Positions 8,426 through 18,068 are shown, numbered from the stretch's first letter. The stretch: DNA of 64,000 bases from JAVBQO01 sp031548885 (GCA_031548885.1 JAVBQO010000003.1:59806-123805), one strand, 5' to 3'. Numbers and translations are program-made. Notes: a model not told the origin generated them from the sequence alone.

Positions 8426-8436
8426 TTTGCGAAAAC

Positions 8437-8979
8437 TTATTTTTTCAGTTTTTTCGACGGTTTGACGATTTCGGCTTCGACAACATTTTTCGCAGATTTT
8501 TTCGGTTTTTTGACAAAGAAATAATCGCGCGGTTCGTAAATCGCGTAAGCAAAAAACGCCACCACAAACGCCGTCCAGAACAGATTCGCCAGCCCAAAAT
8601 TCGCCAACAACGTCAGGATTTCCATCAACGCGAAAAACAACCACAACACGAACACGCCGCGCCAACCCTGGGCGGATTTTTTTTGCAAGCCCGAAACAGC
8701 CGCCATCGCCACGACAGCCATAATTGCGCAGAAAATCGCCTGAATCCACAAACCGCCAACCGCGAATAATCCGCCAAAATGCAATGTGAAAACGCTCGCG
8801 AAACCCCAAAATATACTAGCAAAAATCAAATAAACCGCATAAACCGTCAACAAAACCGCCGTAATCGCCACGATCCACCACAGATTTTGGGCGATCCACT
8901 TTCGCAAACCGTCGGACAAATGCGGTGCGCGGGCGAACAGATCGCGCAGGCTATTTTCGATAGCATCGATAAATTGCAT
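8437..8979 (-). CDS. Multi-pass membrane protein, unknown function
   Basis: 180 aa starting MQFIDAIENSLRDLF. Hydrophobic segments around residues 30-60, 60-80, 85-105 and 115-145, then a Lys-rich tail (KKPKKSAKNVVEAEIVKPSKKLKK), suggest about four membrane passes with the tail in the cytoplasm. Not recognised. A TACAAT box lies exactly 6 bases before the ATG; it is one half of a palindrome that also serves the divergent small gene. Confidence 0.7.
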   Translation of the reverse strand: MQFIDAIENSLRDLFARAPHLSDGLRKWIAQNLWWIVAITAVLLTVYAVYLIFASIFWGFASVFTLHFGGLFAVGGLWIQAIFCAIMAVVAMAAVSGLQKKSAQGWRGVFVLWLFFALMEILTLLANFGLANLFWTAFVVAFFAYAIYEPRDYFFVKKPKKSAKNVVEAEIVKPSKKLKK

Positions 8980-8985
8980 AATTAT

Positions 8986-8995
8986 ATTGTACAAT
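8986..8995. promoter_or_regulatory. Palindromic -10 box shared by two divergent genes
   Basis: ATTGTACAAT reads as TACAAT on both strands. On each strand exactly 6 bases separate it from the ATG (8979 minus, 9002 plus). Both transcripts would be leaderless and compete for one site. Confidence 0.6.
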
Positions 8996-9001
8996 GGAAC
9001 G

Positions 9002-9190
9002 ATGAGAAATCCGACTGCGAAATTCGTGTTCCGGGCGATCGTGGCCGACATCGCGCTGGTCGTTTTGTCGATAATTTTCAGCTTCATCACGCCGTTACAT
9101 GTGGTCGCCGGATTTCTATTGCAAGTCGTTTTGTTTTCGCCGATTTTGATCGGTTTGGGCGCGTTATTGATGGCGGCAAATCGGAAATAG
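9002..9190 (+). CDS. Small membrane protein (62 aa)
   Basis: MRNPTAKFVFRAIVADIALV... with two hydrophobic stretches (about 11-33 and 38-57) and short basic ends, i.e. a helical hairpin membrane protein. Function unknown. No ribosome-binding site; TACAAT lies 6 bases upstream, so leaderless translation is expected. Confidence 0.6.
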   Translation: MRNPTAKFVFRAIVADIALVVLSIIFSFITPLHVVAGFLLQVVLFSPILIGLGALLMAANRK

Positions 9191-9247
9191 CTCGCGAAAA
9201 TTCAGATTTTGACTTTTCCCCACCGTTGCGTTAAACTATTACAGATT

Positions 9248-9568
9248 ATGAAAAAAGCAATTCACCCAACCGACTACCGTTTGGTCGTTTTCCTCGACGA
9301 GGCAGCGAAATTCTCGTTCTTGACAAAATCGACCGCACCAACAACAGAAACGATTAAGTGGGAGGACGGCAACGAGTATCCGTTGGTCAAAATCCACATT
9401 TCATCGGCGTCGCATCCGTTTTTCACCGGCGAAGAAAAGATCATCGACACCGAAGGCCGCGTCGACCGTTTCGCAGCCAAAATGAAAGCCGCTGCAGAGC
9501 GCAAAGAAGCGTTGGCGAACAAAGCCAAAAAAGCGCAAAAAGCTGCAGCGAAAAAAGACGAGAAATAG
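9248..9568 (+). CDS. rpmE: Large ribosomal subunit protein bL31 (type B)
   Basis: 106 aa. MKKAIHPTDYRLVVFLDEAAKFSFLTKST and HPFFTGEEKIIDTEGRVDRF are characteristic of L31 type B, which lacks the zinc-binding cysteines, as here. The C-terminus is extended by an Ala/Lys-rich tail. Followed at once by a rho-independent terminator. Confidence 0.93.
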   Translation: MKKAIHPTDYRLVVFLDEAAKFSFLTKSTAPTTETIKWEDGNEYPLVKIHISSASHPFFTGEEKIIDTEGRVDRFAAKMKAAAERKEALANKAKKAQKAAAKKDEK

Positions 9569-9590
9569 TTTCGCAAAACTTTCACATATT

Positions 9591-9618
9591 CCCCGCCCAT
9601 TTCGGCGGGGTTTTGTTT
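9591..9618 (+). terminator. Rho-independent terminator of rpmE
   Basis: CCCCGCC and GGCGGGG arms with a 6-base loop followed by TTTTGTTTT. Confidence 0.9.
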
Positions 9619-9666
9619 TCACAGGCAAATCTGATATACTTTCCCTGATATAACGTGAGGTTCGGA

Positions 9667-10023
9667 ATGAATAGCAACAAGGAGCCGACTAACTCCACGG
9701 CAGATACCAAGAAAAAAAGTTATTTCTGGCCGATTATTTTGATTATTGGACCGACGATTTTGATATTTTTGGCAATCCTCGGGTACGGAGTGGCGAACTT
9801 TGTCGCAACGGGCGAGGCGTCTGGTGTGTGCGAAACAAACGTCAGTGACCGCGAATGCACCGATGACAATCTGAGCAATGGCGCAAAAGCCATAAATATT
9901 GCGCTGTTTATCATTGCGACTGCAGGCTTTTTAAGCGAAATCCCCTGTTTGATAATTGGCATCGTACTGATATCAAAATACACCGCGTACAATAAAAATC
10001 TTGCCACACAGCAACAAAAATAA
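9667..10023 (+). CDS. Small membrane protein, two transmembrane segments
   Basis: 118 aa. Hydrophilic N-terminus (MNSNKEPTNSTADTKKK), membrane segment around 19-42, a loop of about 35 residues with two Cys (GVCETNVSDRECTDDN) that would face outside, a second segment around 76-103, and a short polar tail. GTGAGGTTCGGA precedes the ATG. The two loop cysteines could form a disulfide. Function unknown. Confidence 0.65.
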   Translation: MNSNKEPTNSTADTKKKSYFWPIILIIGPTILIFLAILGYGVANFVATGEASGVCETNVSDRECTDDNLSNGAKAINIALFIIATAGFLSEIPCLIIGIVLISKYTAYNKNLATQQQK

Positions 10024-10148
10024 TCATTACACGCAGATAATTAGGCGCTTGGTTTCACAAATTACTCGTCGATATTCGGCGGGTTTTTGTTTAAGTATGG
10101 CACCGCAATAAACTTTACTATTCCCAGTAATGATGTTAAAATTGGCGC

Positions 10149-10517
10149 ATGAGTGCGAATGCCAATCCGCAAAAGAACACCGTGGGTCTCCTGGGTATGC
10201 TGCTGATCTGGCTATCTCTGGTGGCTTGCGCTGCGCTAGGGTTTGATCCCGCGGGAGGTACCGCTTTTGACGGCGCCGGCTATGAGATTCGACCCTTCCG
10301 ACGTCTAATGATAGGTACGGCCTTCGGTGCGATACTGTTCGGTGTATTGCTGTTGATATTTCTGAACACCGGCGTGGGCGGCGCTGCTACTATTATTTGT
10401 TTAATAGCAACTATTATTTTTACAGCATTGTTTTTCGCAGCATTGATCGCAGATCGAATCAAGCACAACGGACACTCCCGGCGAAAAATCCGTGGCCGCC
10501 AAACAAACAAAAACTAG
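10149..10517 (+). CDS. Small membrane protein, three transmembrane segments
   Basis: 122 aa with hydrophobic segments near 12-31, 54-73 and 77-98 and a strongly basic C-terminus (RIKHNGHSRRKIRGRQTNKN). Not recognised. TAAAAT lies 6 bases before the ATG, another apparent leaderless start. It precedes prfA by about 30 bases. Confidence 0.65.
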   Translation: MSANANPQKNTVGLLGMLLIWLSLVACAALGFDPAGGTAFDGAGYEIRPFRRLMIGTAFGAILFGVLLLIFLNTGVGGAATIICLIATIIFTALFFAALIADRIKHNGHSRRKIRGRQTNKN

Positions 10518-10546
10518 CGATCAATCTGTTATAATAATGTAAGTTT

Positions 10547-11617
10547 ATGGCGAAAATCTCAATTGATCTGGAAAATTTATTATCCGAACAGCGCGAGCTG
10601 AACGATTTTTTGGCGCAGCCGAACGCTTTTTCTGATCCAGATTTTGCGAAAAAAACACGGCGGCTATCGGAGCTGGAAACCTTGGTAACGAAAGTTCAGG
10701 ATCAGGAAACCGCGAAAAAGCAATTGGCCGAGGCGCAGGAGCTGGCGAACGGTGGCGACGATTTGGCGGAGCTTGCGAAAATGGAAATTCCGGAACTTGA
10801 ACAAAAAATTGAATCATTGGACGACGAATTGTTCGTCATGCTGGCACCGCGCGATCCGAACGACGACAAAAACATCATCGTGGAAATCCGCGCCGGCGCG
10901 GGCGGCGACGAAGCTTCCCTGTTCGCGGCCGAATTATTCCGCATGTATTTGCGATTTTGCGAAACGCACAATTTGAAAACCGAAATTTTGTCTGAATCGC
11001 AAAACGACACTGGCGGCTACAAAGAAGTCGTTTTCGCGGTCAAAGGCGACGCTCCGTACGCGAAATTGAAATTCGAATCTGGCGTTCACCGCGTCCAACG
11101 CGTGCCGGTTACCGAATCGCAGGGTCGCATCCACACCTCGACCGTGACCGTCGCCGTCCTGCCTGAAGCCGAGGAAACCGACATCGAGATCAGCCCGAAC
11201 GATTTGAAAATCGACGTTTATCGCTCCGGCGGCCACGGCGGCCAATCCGTCAACACGACTGACTCCGCGGTGCGCATCACGCACATTCCATCGGGCATGG
11301 TTGTCACAAATCAAGACGAAAAATCGCAGATCAAAAACAAAGAAAAAGCCATGTCGGTGTTGCGAAGTCGTTTGTTGCAGCAAAAAATCGACGAGGAAAA
11401 TGCGAAACTTACCGCCGAACGCCGCGGGCTGATCGGATCGGGCGATCGCAGCGAAAAAATCCGCACGTATAACTTCCCGCAGGATCGAATTACAGACCAC
11501 CGAATCGGCTATTCGCGATCAAATATTCCGGGCGCATTGTCCGGCGACATCGACGATTTGATCGAGAAATTGCAGGCGTACGAGCGCGAATTGAATTTGA
11601 AATCGATTAATGAATAA
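10547..11617 (+). CDS. prfA: Peptide chain release factor 1
   Basis: Class-I release factor for UAA/UAG. 356 aa, full length. The catalytic GGQ is in GGHGGQSVNTTDSAVRITH (about residue 230), and the stop-codon recognition tripeptide PVT (PxT type) in RVPVTESQGRIHTS identifies RF1 rather than RF2. TATAAT lies 11 bases before the ATG, leaving at most a very short leader. The final codons overlap prmC by 8 bases. Several genes here end in TGA, so an RF2 must exist elsewhere. Confidence 0.97.
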   Translation: MAKISIDLENLLSEQRELNDFLAQPNAFSDPDFAKKTRRLSELETLVTKVQDQETAKKQLAEAQELANGGDDLAELAKMEIPELEQKIESLDDELFVMLAPRDPNDDKNIIVEIRAGAGGDEASLFAAELFRMYLRFCETHNLKTEILSESQNDTGGYKEVVFAVKGDAPYAKLKFESGVHRVQRVPVTESQGRIHTSTVTVAVLPEAEETDIEISPNDLKIDVYRSGGHGGQSVNTTDSAVRITHIPSGMVVTNQDEKSQIKNKEKAMSVLRSRLLQQKIDEENAKLTAERRGLIGSGDRSEKIRTYNFPQDRITDHRIGYSRSNIPGALSGDIDDLIEKLQAYERELNLKSINE

Positions 11618-12449
11618 TATTTCGATCGAAAAATGGCTTCGCCGAACAACAGATTTGTTCAACAACGTCGACATCGAATCGGCTCGGCTAGACGCTGAAC
11701 TAATTTTGCGTTTCGGGCTGGATCACGCTGATAACGCGCACGATTTCGCTGCACCGGTAACACGCACGTGGCTGATCATACATAACGGCGTCAAAATTCC
11801 CGAAAATTTCGCAAACGATCTGGTTACGCGACGACTGAACCGCGAACCGATCGCATATATCGTCGGCGTGAAAGAATTCTATGACCGCGATTTCATCGTC
11901 ACGCCCGACGTTCTGATCCCCCGCCCGGAATCTGAACACATTATTGAATCACTGCGAAAATTTGATATCGCGAACGATGCGAAAATCATCGACGTCGGCA
12001 CCGGATCGGGTGCGCTGGCGATTACCGCCAAACTCGAGTTTCCGTCGGCCAAGGTTTTCGCAACCGACATTTCCGACGCCGCGCTGAGCGTTGCAAAAAC
12101 GAATGCGAATAACCTCGGTGCGAACATAGAGTTTTCGCAATCCGATTTATTGAGCGGCGTTGACGAAACATTCGATTTCATCATCGCCAACCTGCCCTAC
12201 GTTGCGAAAAATTGGGACGTTTCGCCAGAAACACGCGCCGAACCCGATATCGCATTGTACGCCGACGACGACGGTTTGGAATTGATCAAAAAACTTATTG
12301 TTCAGGCGCCGAATAAACTTTCGCGAAACGGAAAACTGATTTTGGAAATGGATTCGCGGCAGATTCGCACGGTTGCGAATTTTGCGAAAACATATGGGTT
12401 CAAGGTTCGCGAAACGTTGCCGTTTACGCTGGTGCTAGAGAAAACTTAG
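11610..12449 (+). CDS. prmC: Release factor glutamine methyltransferase
   Basis: Methylates the Gln of GGQ in release factors using S-adenosylmethionine. 279 aa. SAM-binding motif I is IDVGTGSGALAI near residue 125. The catalytic motif, normally NPPY, reads NLPY (FIIANLPYVAKNW), with the first Pro replaced. The start overlaps the end of prfA by 8 bases, the classic translationally coupled prfA-prmC pair, so enzyme and substrate are made together. Confidence 0.93.
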   Translation: MNNISIEKWLRRTTDLFNNVDIESARLDAELILRFGLDHADNAHDFAAPVTRTWLIIHNGVKIPENFANDLVTRRLNREPIAYIVGVKEFYDRDFIVTPDVLIPRPESEHIIESLRKFDIANDAKIIDVGTGSGALAITAKLEFPSAKVFATDISDAALSVAKTNANNLGANIEFSQSDLLSGVDETFDFIIANLPYVAKNWDVSPETRAEPDIALYADDDGLELIKKLIVQAPNKLSRNGKLILEMDSRQIRTVANFAKTYGFKVRETLPFTLVLEKT

Positions 12450-12468
12450 CCAAAATCCACCCAGTCGT

Positions 12469-13674
12469 CTATTCCCGATATTCCGCCAGCGTTACCCGAA
12501 TCGTCGACGTTTTTCCATCGCGAATAATCGTCAGAGTCACGTCATCGCCCGGCTGCAATCGCCCAGTTTGCGACGCCAAAGTGTGATTCTCGCCCAGCGT
12601 CACGTCGCCCACTTTCACGATGATGTCGCCCGATTTCAGGCCGGCCATTTCGGCTGGACTGCCCGGCGTGATGGCTCCGCGCGTCGACGGATTGATGTAT
12701 GCGCCGCTGGTTTGCGACAAATTCAATTCTCGGGCGAGCGACGGCGTCAAATTCACGTACTGCACACCCAAATATGCGCGTGTCAATTTGCCTGTCGCCA
12801 GCAAGTTTTCGATCATGCCAGCTTCTTCGGAAATCGGAATTGCAAAACCGAGCCCCTGCGCGTCCTCGACGATTGCGGTGTTGATAGCGATGACTTTGCC
12901 GTCATATGTGACGAGTGGACCGCCGGAATTTCCCGGGTTGATCGCTGCGTCGGTTTGGAACAAATTCGTCAAAGTCTCGTACGATCCATCCGATATTTCG
13001 GCCGTCAAAGTCCGCCCCGTGCCGCTGATAATTCCGCTAGTCACGGTGTTTTGGTATTCACCAAGTGCGTTGCCGATCGCGATGACTTTTTGGCCGATTT
13101 TGACATCGTCGCTGCTGCCGATATTGGCCGGTGTTAGATTTTTGACATTGGGAATTTTCAAAAACGCAATATCATTGAGCGGATCGCGCCCGACAACTGT
13201 CACGTCGTCAAACTGCGTGCCGTCCCGCAGCACAACTGAAACCGACGTCGTTCCGTCCGGCACGACGTGTTTGTTGGTAATGATGTAGCCGTCAGCGCTC
13301 AAAATGATGCCAGTTCCCGCACCAGCGGTATTTTCGGTGCCATAATAATCGTCGACGGTTTTGCCCTGCGTCAAAATCGACACCACGCTCGGGCCGACTT
13401 TGGCGGCGACACTGGCGACGATTTCACCCTCGGCATCAATCGTGGTTTGGTTTTCGATGATTGATTGTTTGCCGTTCAAGCCCGTTTCGCTAAAAATCCA
13501 CGCGCCACCAAATCCCGCGCCCAAACATAGCAGCACGATGCCGATTATCGCCCAAAATTTCCGGCCAGATTTTCGCGTTTTTCGTGATTTCGGCGTTTTC
13601 GCAATTGGCCGCGCCGGTACAATGGACGACGAAGCAGCCGCGGCGCTATGTTTCGTTTGATTTGGTTGCTCCAC
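12469..13674 (-). CDS. htrA: HtrA/DegP-type serine protease with PDZ domain
   Basis: Membrane-anchored envelope quality-control protease. 401 aa. Basic N-terminus and one membrane segment (about 42-62: FWAIIGIVLLCLGAGFGGAW), trypsin-like domain with His in ITNKHVV, Asp in DPLNDIAFL and Ser in NPGNSGGPLV, then a C-terminal PDZ domain (GSPAEMAGLKSGDIIVKVGD). Start is GTG (GTGGAGCAACC) after AGGGAGGGA. The terminal codons face the end of prmC (convergent). Confidence 0.95.
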   Translation of the reverse strand: MEQPNQTKHSAAAASSSIVPARPIAKTPKSRKTRKSGRKFWAIIGIVLLCLGAGFGGAWIFSETGLNGKQSIIENQTTIDAEGEIVASVAAKVGPSVVSILTQGKTVDDYYGTENTAGAGTGIILSADGYIITNKHVVPDGTTSVSVVLRDGTQFDDVTVVGRDPLNDIAFLKIPNVKNLTPANIGSSDDVKIGQKVIAIGNALGEYQNTVTSGIISGTGRTLTAEISDGSYETLTNLFQTDAAINPGNSGGPLVTYDGKVIAINTAIVEDAQGLGFAIPISEEAGMIENLLATGKLTRAYLGVQYVNLTPSLARELNLSQTSGAYINPSTRGAITPGSPAEMAGLKSGDIIVKVGDVTLGENHTLASQTGRLQPGDDVTLTIIRDGKTSTIRVTLAEYRE

Positions 13675-13700
13675 ATTCCCTCCCTTTTCGGAAACTTAGA

Positions 13701-14480
13701 CTACAGTTGCGACGCGCTATTCAGACCGCTAAACCAAAACAGCAACATACCGATCAGTACCACTGCGAAAAGTACCGGCCATCGCACATCCTGCCAACGG
13801 ACTTTGTCATGCAATCGGCGACTCTCGTAACATTGGTCAGCAACAAAGCCTAGCACTGTCACAACAATAGCAATTTGCGCAATTTTCAACGGTGCGAAAA
13901 TCGTGTATGCGATCGTCCAGTGATACGCCACAAAACCCAGCTCCGCGACGATCAGGCCCCAGACCATTGACAATAGCGTACGTGAATTTTCTTTGTGAAT
14001 GCTGAGAACGTGCCGCGCTGCCGAAAATCCGATCGCGAAACTCAGCACGACCACGAATACCAACGGGATCAAATGCGCCACCGAAAACAGCGCCGCCAGC
14101 GCAACGAATTGGCTGGTAAATGCTTGAATCAAAACCCACAAACGTTTGTGCATCGGTTTGACGAAAATCAACCAAACGGCGTACAAAGCCGCCAAAACAC
14201 ATTGGATTGCCAGCGCACCGTCGCATTCCCACATCAGCAAAACTATGCCCAGACCGAGCAGCAAATCCGTCATATTCGACAGCAAGTTGGCAAACCAAAA
14301 CCGCGGCCGCACCGCGAAAATACGCCATTTGCTAACCAAAACCAGCGCCAGCGCCGCCCACGGCGTATCAGGAAATCCCAAAATCAACCCGAGCAATGCC
14401 GCTACAAACAGAGCGTTAAACAGCACATGTAGCGTTCGCGAAACAATTCCGCGCTTTTTGACAGATTTAATTAGCTCCAT
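13701..14480 (-). CDS. Polytopic membrane protein, unknown function
   Basis: 259 aa starting MELIKSVKKRG. About eight hydrophobic segments, Trp-rich (KWRIFAVRPRFWFANLL), ending near the membrane. The start overlaps the 3' end of the LCP gene by 14 bases, so it is probably coupled to it and may work in cell-wall polymer handling. No catalytic motif recognised. Confidence 0.7.
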   Translation of the reverse strand: MELIKSVKKRGIVSRTLHVLFNALFVAALLGLILGFPDTPWAALALVLVSKWRIFAVRPRFWFANLLSNMTDLLLGLGIVLLMWECDGALAIQCVLAALYAVWLIFVKPMHKRLWVLIQAFTSQFVALAALFSVAHLIPLVFVVVLSFAIGFSAARHVLSIHKENSRTLLSMVWGLIVAELGFVAYHWTIAYTIFAPLKIAQIAIVVTVLGFVADQCYESRRLHDKVRWQDVRWPVLFAVVLIGMLLFWFSGLNSASQL

Positions 14481-16152
14481 CGTTGCCAACGATTATAACA
14501 AAATCTTTGTCCGCCGTCACGCCCGACGGCAAAGTTTCCGCCGTCGCCGCTCGAACCGTCACATTGTACAATTTCGCCAGCTTCTCGCTGGTGGCCGTTT
14601 TTGCACCGTTCGTCAGATCATAGATCACGTATGTGCCGGCCGTATTCGGCGCGTTGCCAACAGCGGTCGCGTTCAAGCCTTTGGCGGCCAGATCGTCGGC
14701 GATTTTCGCAGCCGCGCCCGTCACGTCCGATCCGTTGTAGACGCTGATTGTTGCGTTTTCTTTGATCGCCGCGTCACTGCTCAATTGCTTGACCAAAAAG
14801 GATTTTAATTGCGAAAAGTCATACAGCCCCGCAACCGGCTGAACAATACTCTGGTCGCCGTACATTCCGGTCGTCACAATCGGATTTTCTTCGTCAACAA
14901 AGCTGATTTGGCCGATGTTGTTGGTGTCGATTTTTTGCGCAATTTTGGCCAAAGTTTGAATTTCCGATGTCTGGAAATTCGTCACGATATTTTTGCCAAA
15001 CGAATCCAACAGTTTCGAAACTTTCACTGGATTGGAAATCGTGCCGCCGGAAACCGCCTTGTCTTTGACGGCGATGGCGATTTTTTGCTGGTATTGCTCG
15101 CGGTCGAAATTCCCACCGTCCAATCCGTAACCGCCGCTAGCATTTCGCGCCCGCGCCAACGCCAACGCGTGCTTGCCGTCCAGATTGACCGGCCCGTTTT
15201 CGTATTTGACATAATAACAATCGTAGCCACATTCCCAGTCAAAATTCCGATCCAAAATACCGCGCGGATCATCGGATTCTATGTTGACCGTGACACCGCC
15301 GACGGCGTCGACCGCTTCTTGAACCAATGTGAAATTCGCCTTGACATAATATTGAATATCCTGGCCAGTATATTCCGCGACGGTTTGGCGAAGCTGTTCC
15401 GACGCGACTTTTTCGTCTTCGTTGTTTTGCTCCAAACCGCAGACGTAAACAGCGTTTAGCTTGGCCTCGTTGCCGACGCTGCAACCACTTTCCGGCATTT
15501 TGACCCACAAATCACGCGGCAAACTGTACAGTTTCGCATCATTCGTGTTTTGGTTCACGCTAATAACCATGATCGAATCGGTCGTATTTGTACCCAGGCC
15601 ACTTTCGATGTGCGCCTGCGAATCCGATTCGTCGCCGAAAATCAAGATGTTGGTGCGGCCATTGGCGTCTTGTTTCAATGGCTGATTAGACAACACATTG
15701 AGCGGATTCCCCTCGAACGCCGACCCGAGCGCCGCCCACGCACGCCACGCGAAATATCCGCCCAAAGCCAAAACCGCCACGATAACGCCGATAACTGCCC
15801 ACTTGATCCATTTTCGCTTCTTTTTTCCGGCTTTTTTAGCTTTTTTCGCTTCTTTTTTGGCTTTTCGATCGTGCCGCGAAACAGGCGGCTGTTCGATATC
15901 GTCCAGTGTGTCCAATGACTGCATAACATCAGATTTCAACAGATCTGCCTGAGAATCGCCTGGGCTAATCGTCGCCGAAGTTTGCGCCGACCGCCGGCGT
16001 TTGGTCGGCGCCGCTTCGTGAGTTTTCAAAGTTTTCTGGTTCGTCTGCGGTTTGTCGATCTTGTCCAAACTAACCCGACGCGAACCGCCCGACGCGTCAT
16101 CGTCACGCCGCTGCAACATAAATCCGTCAATAGACCGTGGTTTTTTCGCCAT
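14467..16152 (-). CDS. LytR-CpsA-Psr (LCP) family cell-wall ligase with LytR_C domain
   Basis: Membrane-anchored phosphotransferase that attaches glycopolymers to peptidoglycan. 561 aa. Long basic cytoplasmic N-terminus, membrane segment about 118-140 (WIKWAVIGVIVAVLALGGYF), LCP domain with TNTTDSIMVISVN and YSLPRDLWV (catalytic Arg region) and DGKHALALARAR, and a C-terminal LytR_C domain (ISVYNGSDVTGAAAKIADDL). TATAAT lies 8 bases before the ATG. The MAKKPRSIDGF start is the first in frame. Confidence 0.93.
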   Translation of the reverse strand: MAKKPRSIDGFMLQRRDDDASGGSRRVSLDKIDKPQTNQKTLKTHEAAPTKRRRSAQTSATISPGDSQADLLKSDVMQSLDTLDDIEQPPVSRHDRKAKKEAKKAKKAGKKKRKWIKWAVIGVIVAVLALGGYFAWRAWAALGSAFEGNPLNVLSNQPLKQDANGRTNILIFGDESDSQAHIESGLGTNTTDSIMVISVNQNTNDAKLYSLPRDLWVKMPESGCSVGNEAKLNAVYVCGLEQNNEDEKVASEQLRQTVAEYTGQDIQYYVKANFTLVQEAVDAVGGVTVNIESDDPRGILDRNFDWECGYDCYYVKYENGPVNLDGKHALALARARNASGGYGLDGGNFDREQYQQKIAIAVKDKAVSGGTISNPVKVSKLLDSFGKNIVTNFQTSEIQTLAKIAQKIDTNNIGQISFVDEENPIVTTGMYGDQSIVQPVAGLYDFSQLKSFLVKQLSSDAAIKENATISVYNGSDVTGAAAKIADDLAAKGLNATAVGNAPNTAGTYVIYDLTNGAKTATSEKLAKLYNVTVRAATAETLPSGVTADKDFVIIVGNDGAN

Positions 16153-16261
16153 GTTTATCTATTATACCGATTCATGCCGCGTCCGCCAAGGCTTTTTGCA
16201 TAAGCATTTCGGCCGAAATCCGTCTAGACATCTGTCACAAAACAGCATAAACTAAATAGGT

Positions 16262-17014
16262 ATGAATCCAGAAAACCAACCGCAAACAAAACCTGATCAA
16301 AATCAAAATTTTCCGCCTCACGCCGCTGTTTCTGCCACGCCGCCAGTCGCGCCCAGTATTCCGACACCACCGGCAACGCCACCACCGATGGCAAAATCTA
16401 TTATTGATGCGCCGACGCCGGTTGCGAAAAAATCTTATCCGTGGATGAAGGATCTGCTGGGAATTTTTCTGTTTATAGCCGCTGTCATCATCGGCGCGTG
16501 GCTGATTAACACGCTGGTTTTTCGCAGTTTTTCAGTAACCGGCCCGTCCATGGAAGACACCATGTACACCGGCGATCGCATCATCGTCAATCGCGTGCCG
16601 ATGACGGCCGCCGCCGTTTCGGGCAAAACTTACACGCCGCAGCGCGGTCAAGTCATCGTGTTCAAAAACCCGCTCTATCAACCCGGCATGGAGGACGAAT
16701 ACATCGTCAAACGCGTCATCGGGCTGTCGGGCGAACGCGTCGTCGTTCAGAACTGCGACGTAACCGTATATAATGACGAACATCCGGATGGATTCAATCC
16801 ATATGAAAAATTCGACGTTTCCGACAACGAATTGTGCGTTAGCGGCGACGTCGACCGAATCGTACCTGATGGCGAGATTTTCGTGATCGGCGACCACCGC
16901 AACGGTCAATATTCGTTCGATTCACGCAACGGATTGTCAACGGTTCCGCTGGGCGACGTGGTCGGACCAGTTGGTTTTCGGCTGTTTCCGTTGAACAAGA
17001 TTCGGACGTTCTGA
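16262..17014 (+). CDS. lepB: Signal peptidase I
   Basis: Removes signal peptides of secreted proteins. 250 aa. Pro-rich cytoplasmic N-terminus, one membrane segment (about 65-85), catalytic Ser96 in GPSMEDTM and Lys150 in EYIVKRVIG, and box E IGDHRNGQYSFDSR near the C-terminus (the usual N-S is NGQYS). Two Cys in the insertion around 160-200 could form a disulfide. TAAACT lies 8 bases before the ATG. Ends in TGA. Confidence 0.95.
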   Translation: MNPENQPQTKPDQNQNFPPHAAVSATPPVAPSIPTPPATPPPMAKSIIDAPTPVAKKSYPWMKDLLGIFLFIAAVIIGAWLINTLVFRSFSVTGPSMEDTMYTGDRIIVNRVPMTAAAVSGKTYTPQRGQVIVFKNPLYQPGMEDEYIVKRVIGLSGERVVVQNCDVTVYNDEHPDGFNPYEKFDVSDNELCVSGDVDRIVPDGEIFVIGDHRNGQYSFDSRNGLSTVPLGDVVGPVGFRLFPLNKIRTF

Positions 17015-17125
17015 TTTTCCACCAACTGAGAATTTTGCCGATTATGTGATTCTAGATCGTGCGAAAAGTTTTCGTCAAAGCAAAAACGTCTCTACGAATT
17101 CGTCAAACCCAAAATGGCCGCCGCG

Positions 17126-18019
17126 CTACTTTGCGAAAAACTCCTCGATTCGCCCCAGCTCATCATCATCTTTGAACCGAATAATAATCTGCCCGCCGTG
17201 CGCCGTGGTTTTTTGCGTGACCGGCAATCCGATCTTTTTCGCAAACGATTTCGTGAATTTCGTCTCTGTTTGAACGGCTTTTTTGCCTTCCGATTTTTTC
17301 GCGGAATTCCCTTCGCCTTTTTTGAATCCGATGACATATTGTTCCGTTGTGCGAACCGACCAGCCCTCGTCAACGATCATTTTGACCAAGTTTTCCTGCG
17401 CCGCCGCGTCAGACGCCAACGACAAAACTTGCCGCGCGTGGCCTTCGGTAATGTCGCCGTTCGCTAGCGCCTTTTTCGCAAAATCCGGCAGCTGCAGCAA
17501 CCGCATAATATTGCTAACCGTACTGCCATGACCGCGCCCGACGCGATCCGCCATTTCGTCGTACGTCAGATTGAATTGCGTTTTCAGTTTTAGATACGCC
17601 GTCGCCGTTTCCAGTACATTCAAATCAGCGCGTTGCAGATTTTCAATCAGCGACAACTCGAGTTTGTGCTGCCCGGACAACGTTCGAACTAACGCTGGTA
17701 TTTTCGCCAGTTTCGCAATTTGCGAAGCCCGCCACCGCCGTTCGCCAGCCACGATCTCGTACCCACCGTTTTTGTCCGGCGTCACGATGATCGGCTGCAA
17801 AATGCCGTGTTCGCCGATTGATTTCGCCAGCGCCTGCAAAGCTTCTTCGTCAAAATGTTTGCGCGGCTGATCCGGATTCGGATGAATTTCCGTGATCGCA
17901 ATCTGTCGCAATTCGCTAATTTTTTCGTCCACGCCCGCCGTCGGATCAAACGCCTCGTCCAACACATCAGTCGGAATCAACGAATCGAACCCGCGCCCCA
18001 GTCCACGTTTATTTGCCAT
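17126..18019 (-). CDS. parB: Chromosome partitioning protein ParB
   Basis: CTP-dependent DNA clamp of the chromosome segregation system. 297 aa. N-terminal ParB/Srx-like domain with CTPase motif GERRWRA and ENLQR, helix-turn-helix around 150-170 (DRVGRGHGSTVSNIMRLLQLP), variable linker and C-terminal dimerisation segment. TATAAT lies further upstream with an AGGAG ribosome-binding site, so this mRNA has a normal leader. No parS (TGTTTCACGTGAAACA) was seen in the window. Confidence 0.94.
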   Translation of the reverse strand: MANKRGLGRGFDSLIPTDVLDEAFDPTAGVDEKISELRQIAITEIHPNPDQPRKHFDEEALQALAKSIGEHGILQPIIVTPDKNGGYEIVAGERRWRASQIAKLAKIPALVRTLSGQHKLELSLIENLQRADLNVLETATAYLKLKTQFNLTYDEMADRVGRGHGSTVSNIMRLLQLPDFAKKALANGDITEGHARQVLSLASDAAAQENLVKMIVDEGWSVRTTEQYVIGFKKGEGNSAKKSEGKKAVQTETKFTKSFAKKIGLPVTQKTTAHGGQIIIRFKDDDELGRIEEFFAK

Positions 18020-18068
18020 TTTTGATATCTCCTATTTGTGTTCATTATAGCATAACAACTATTCTCGC

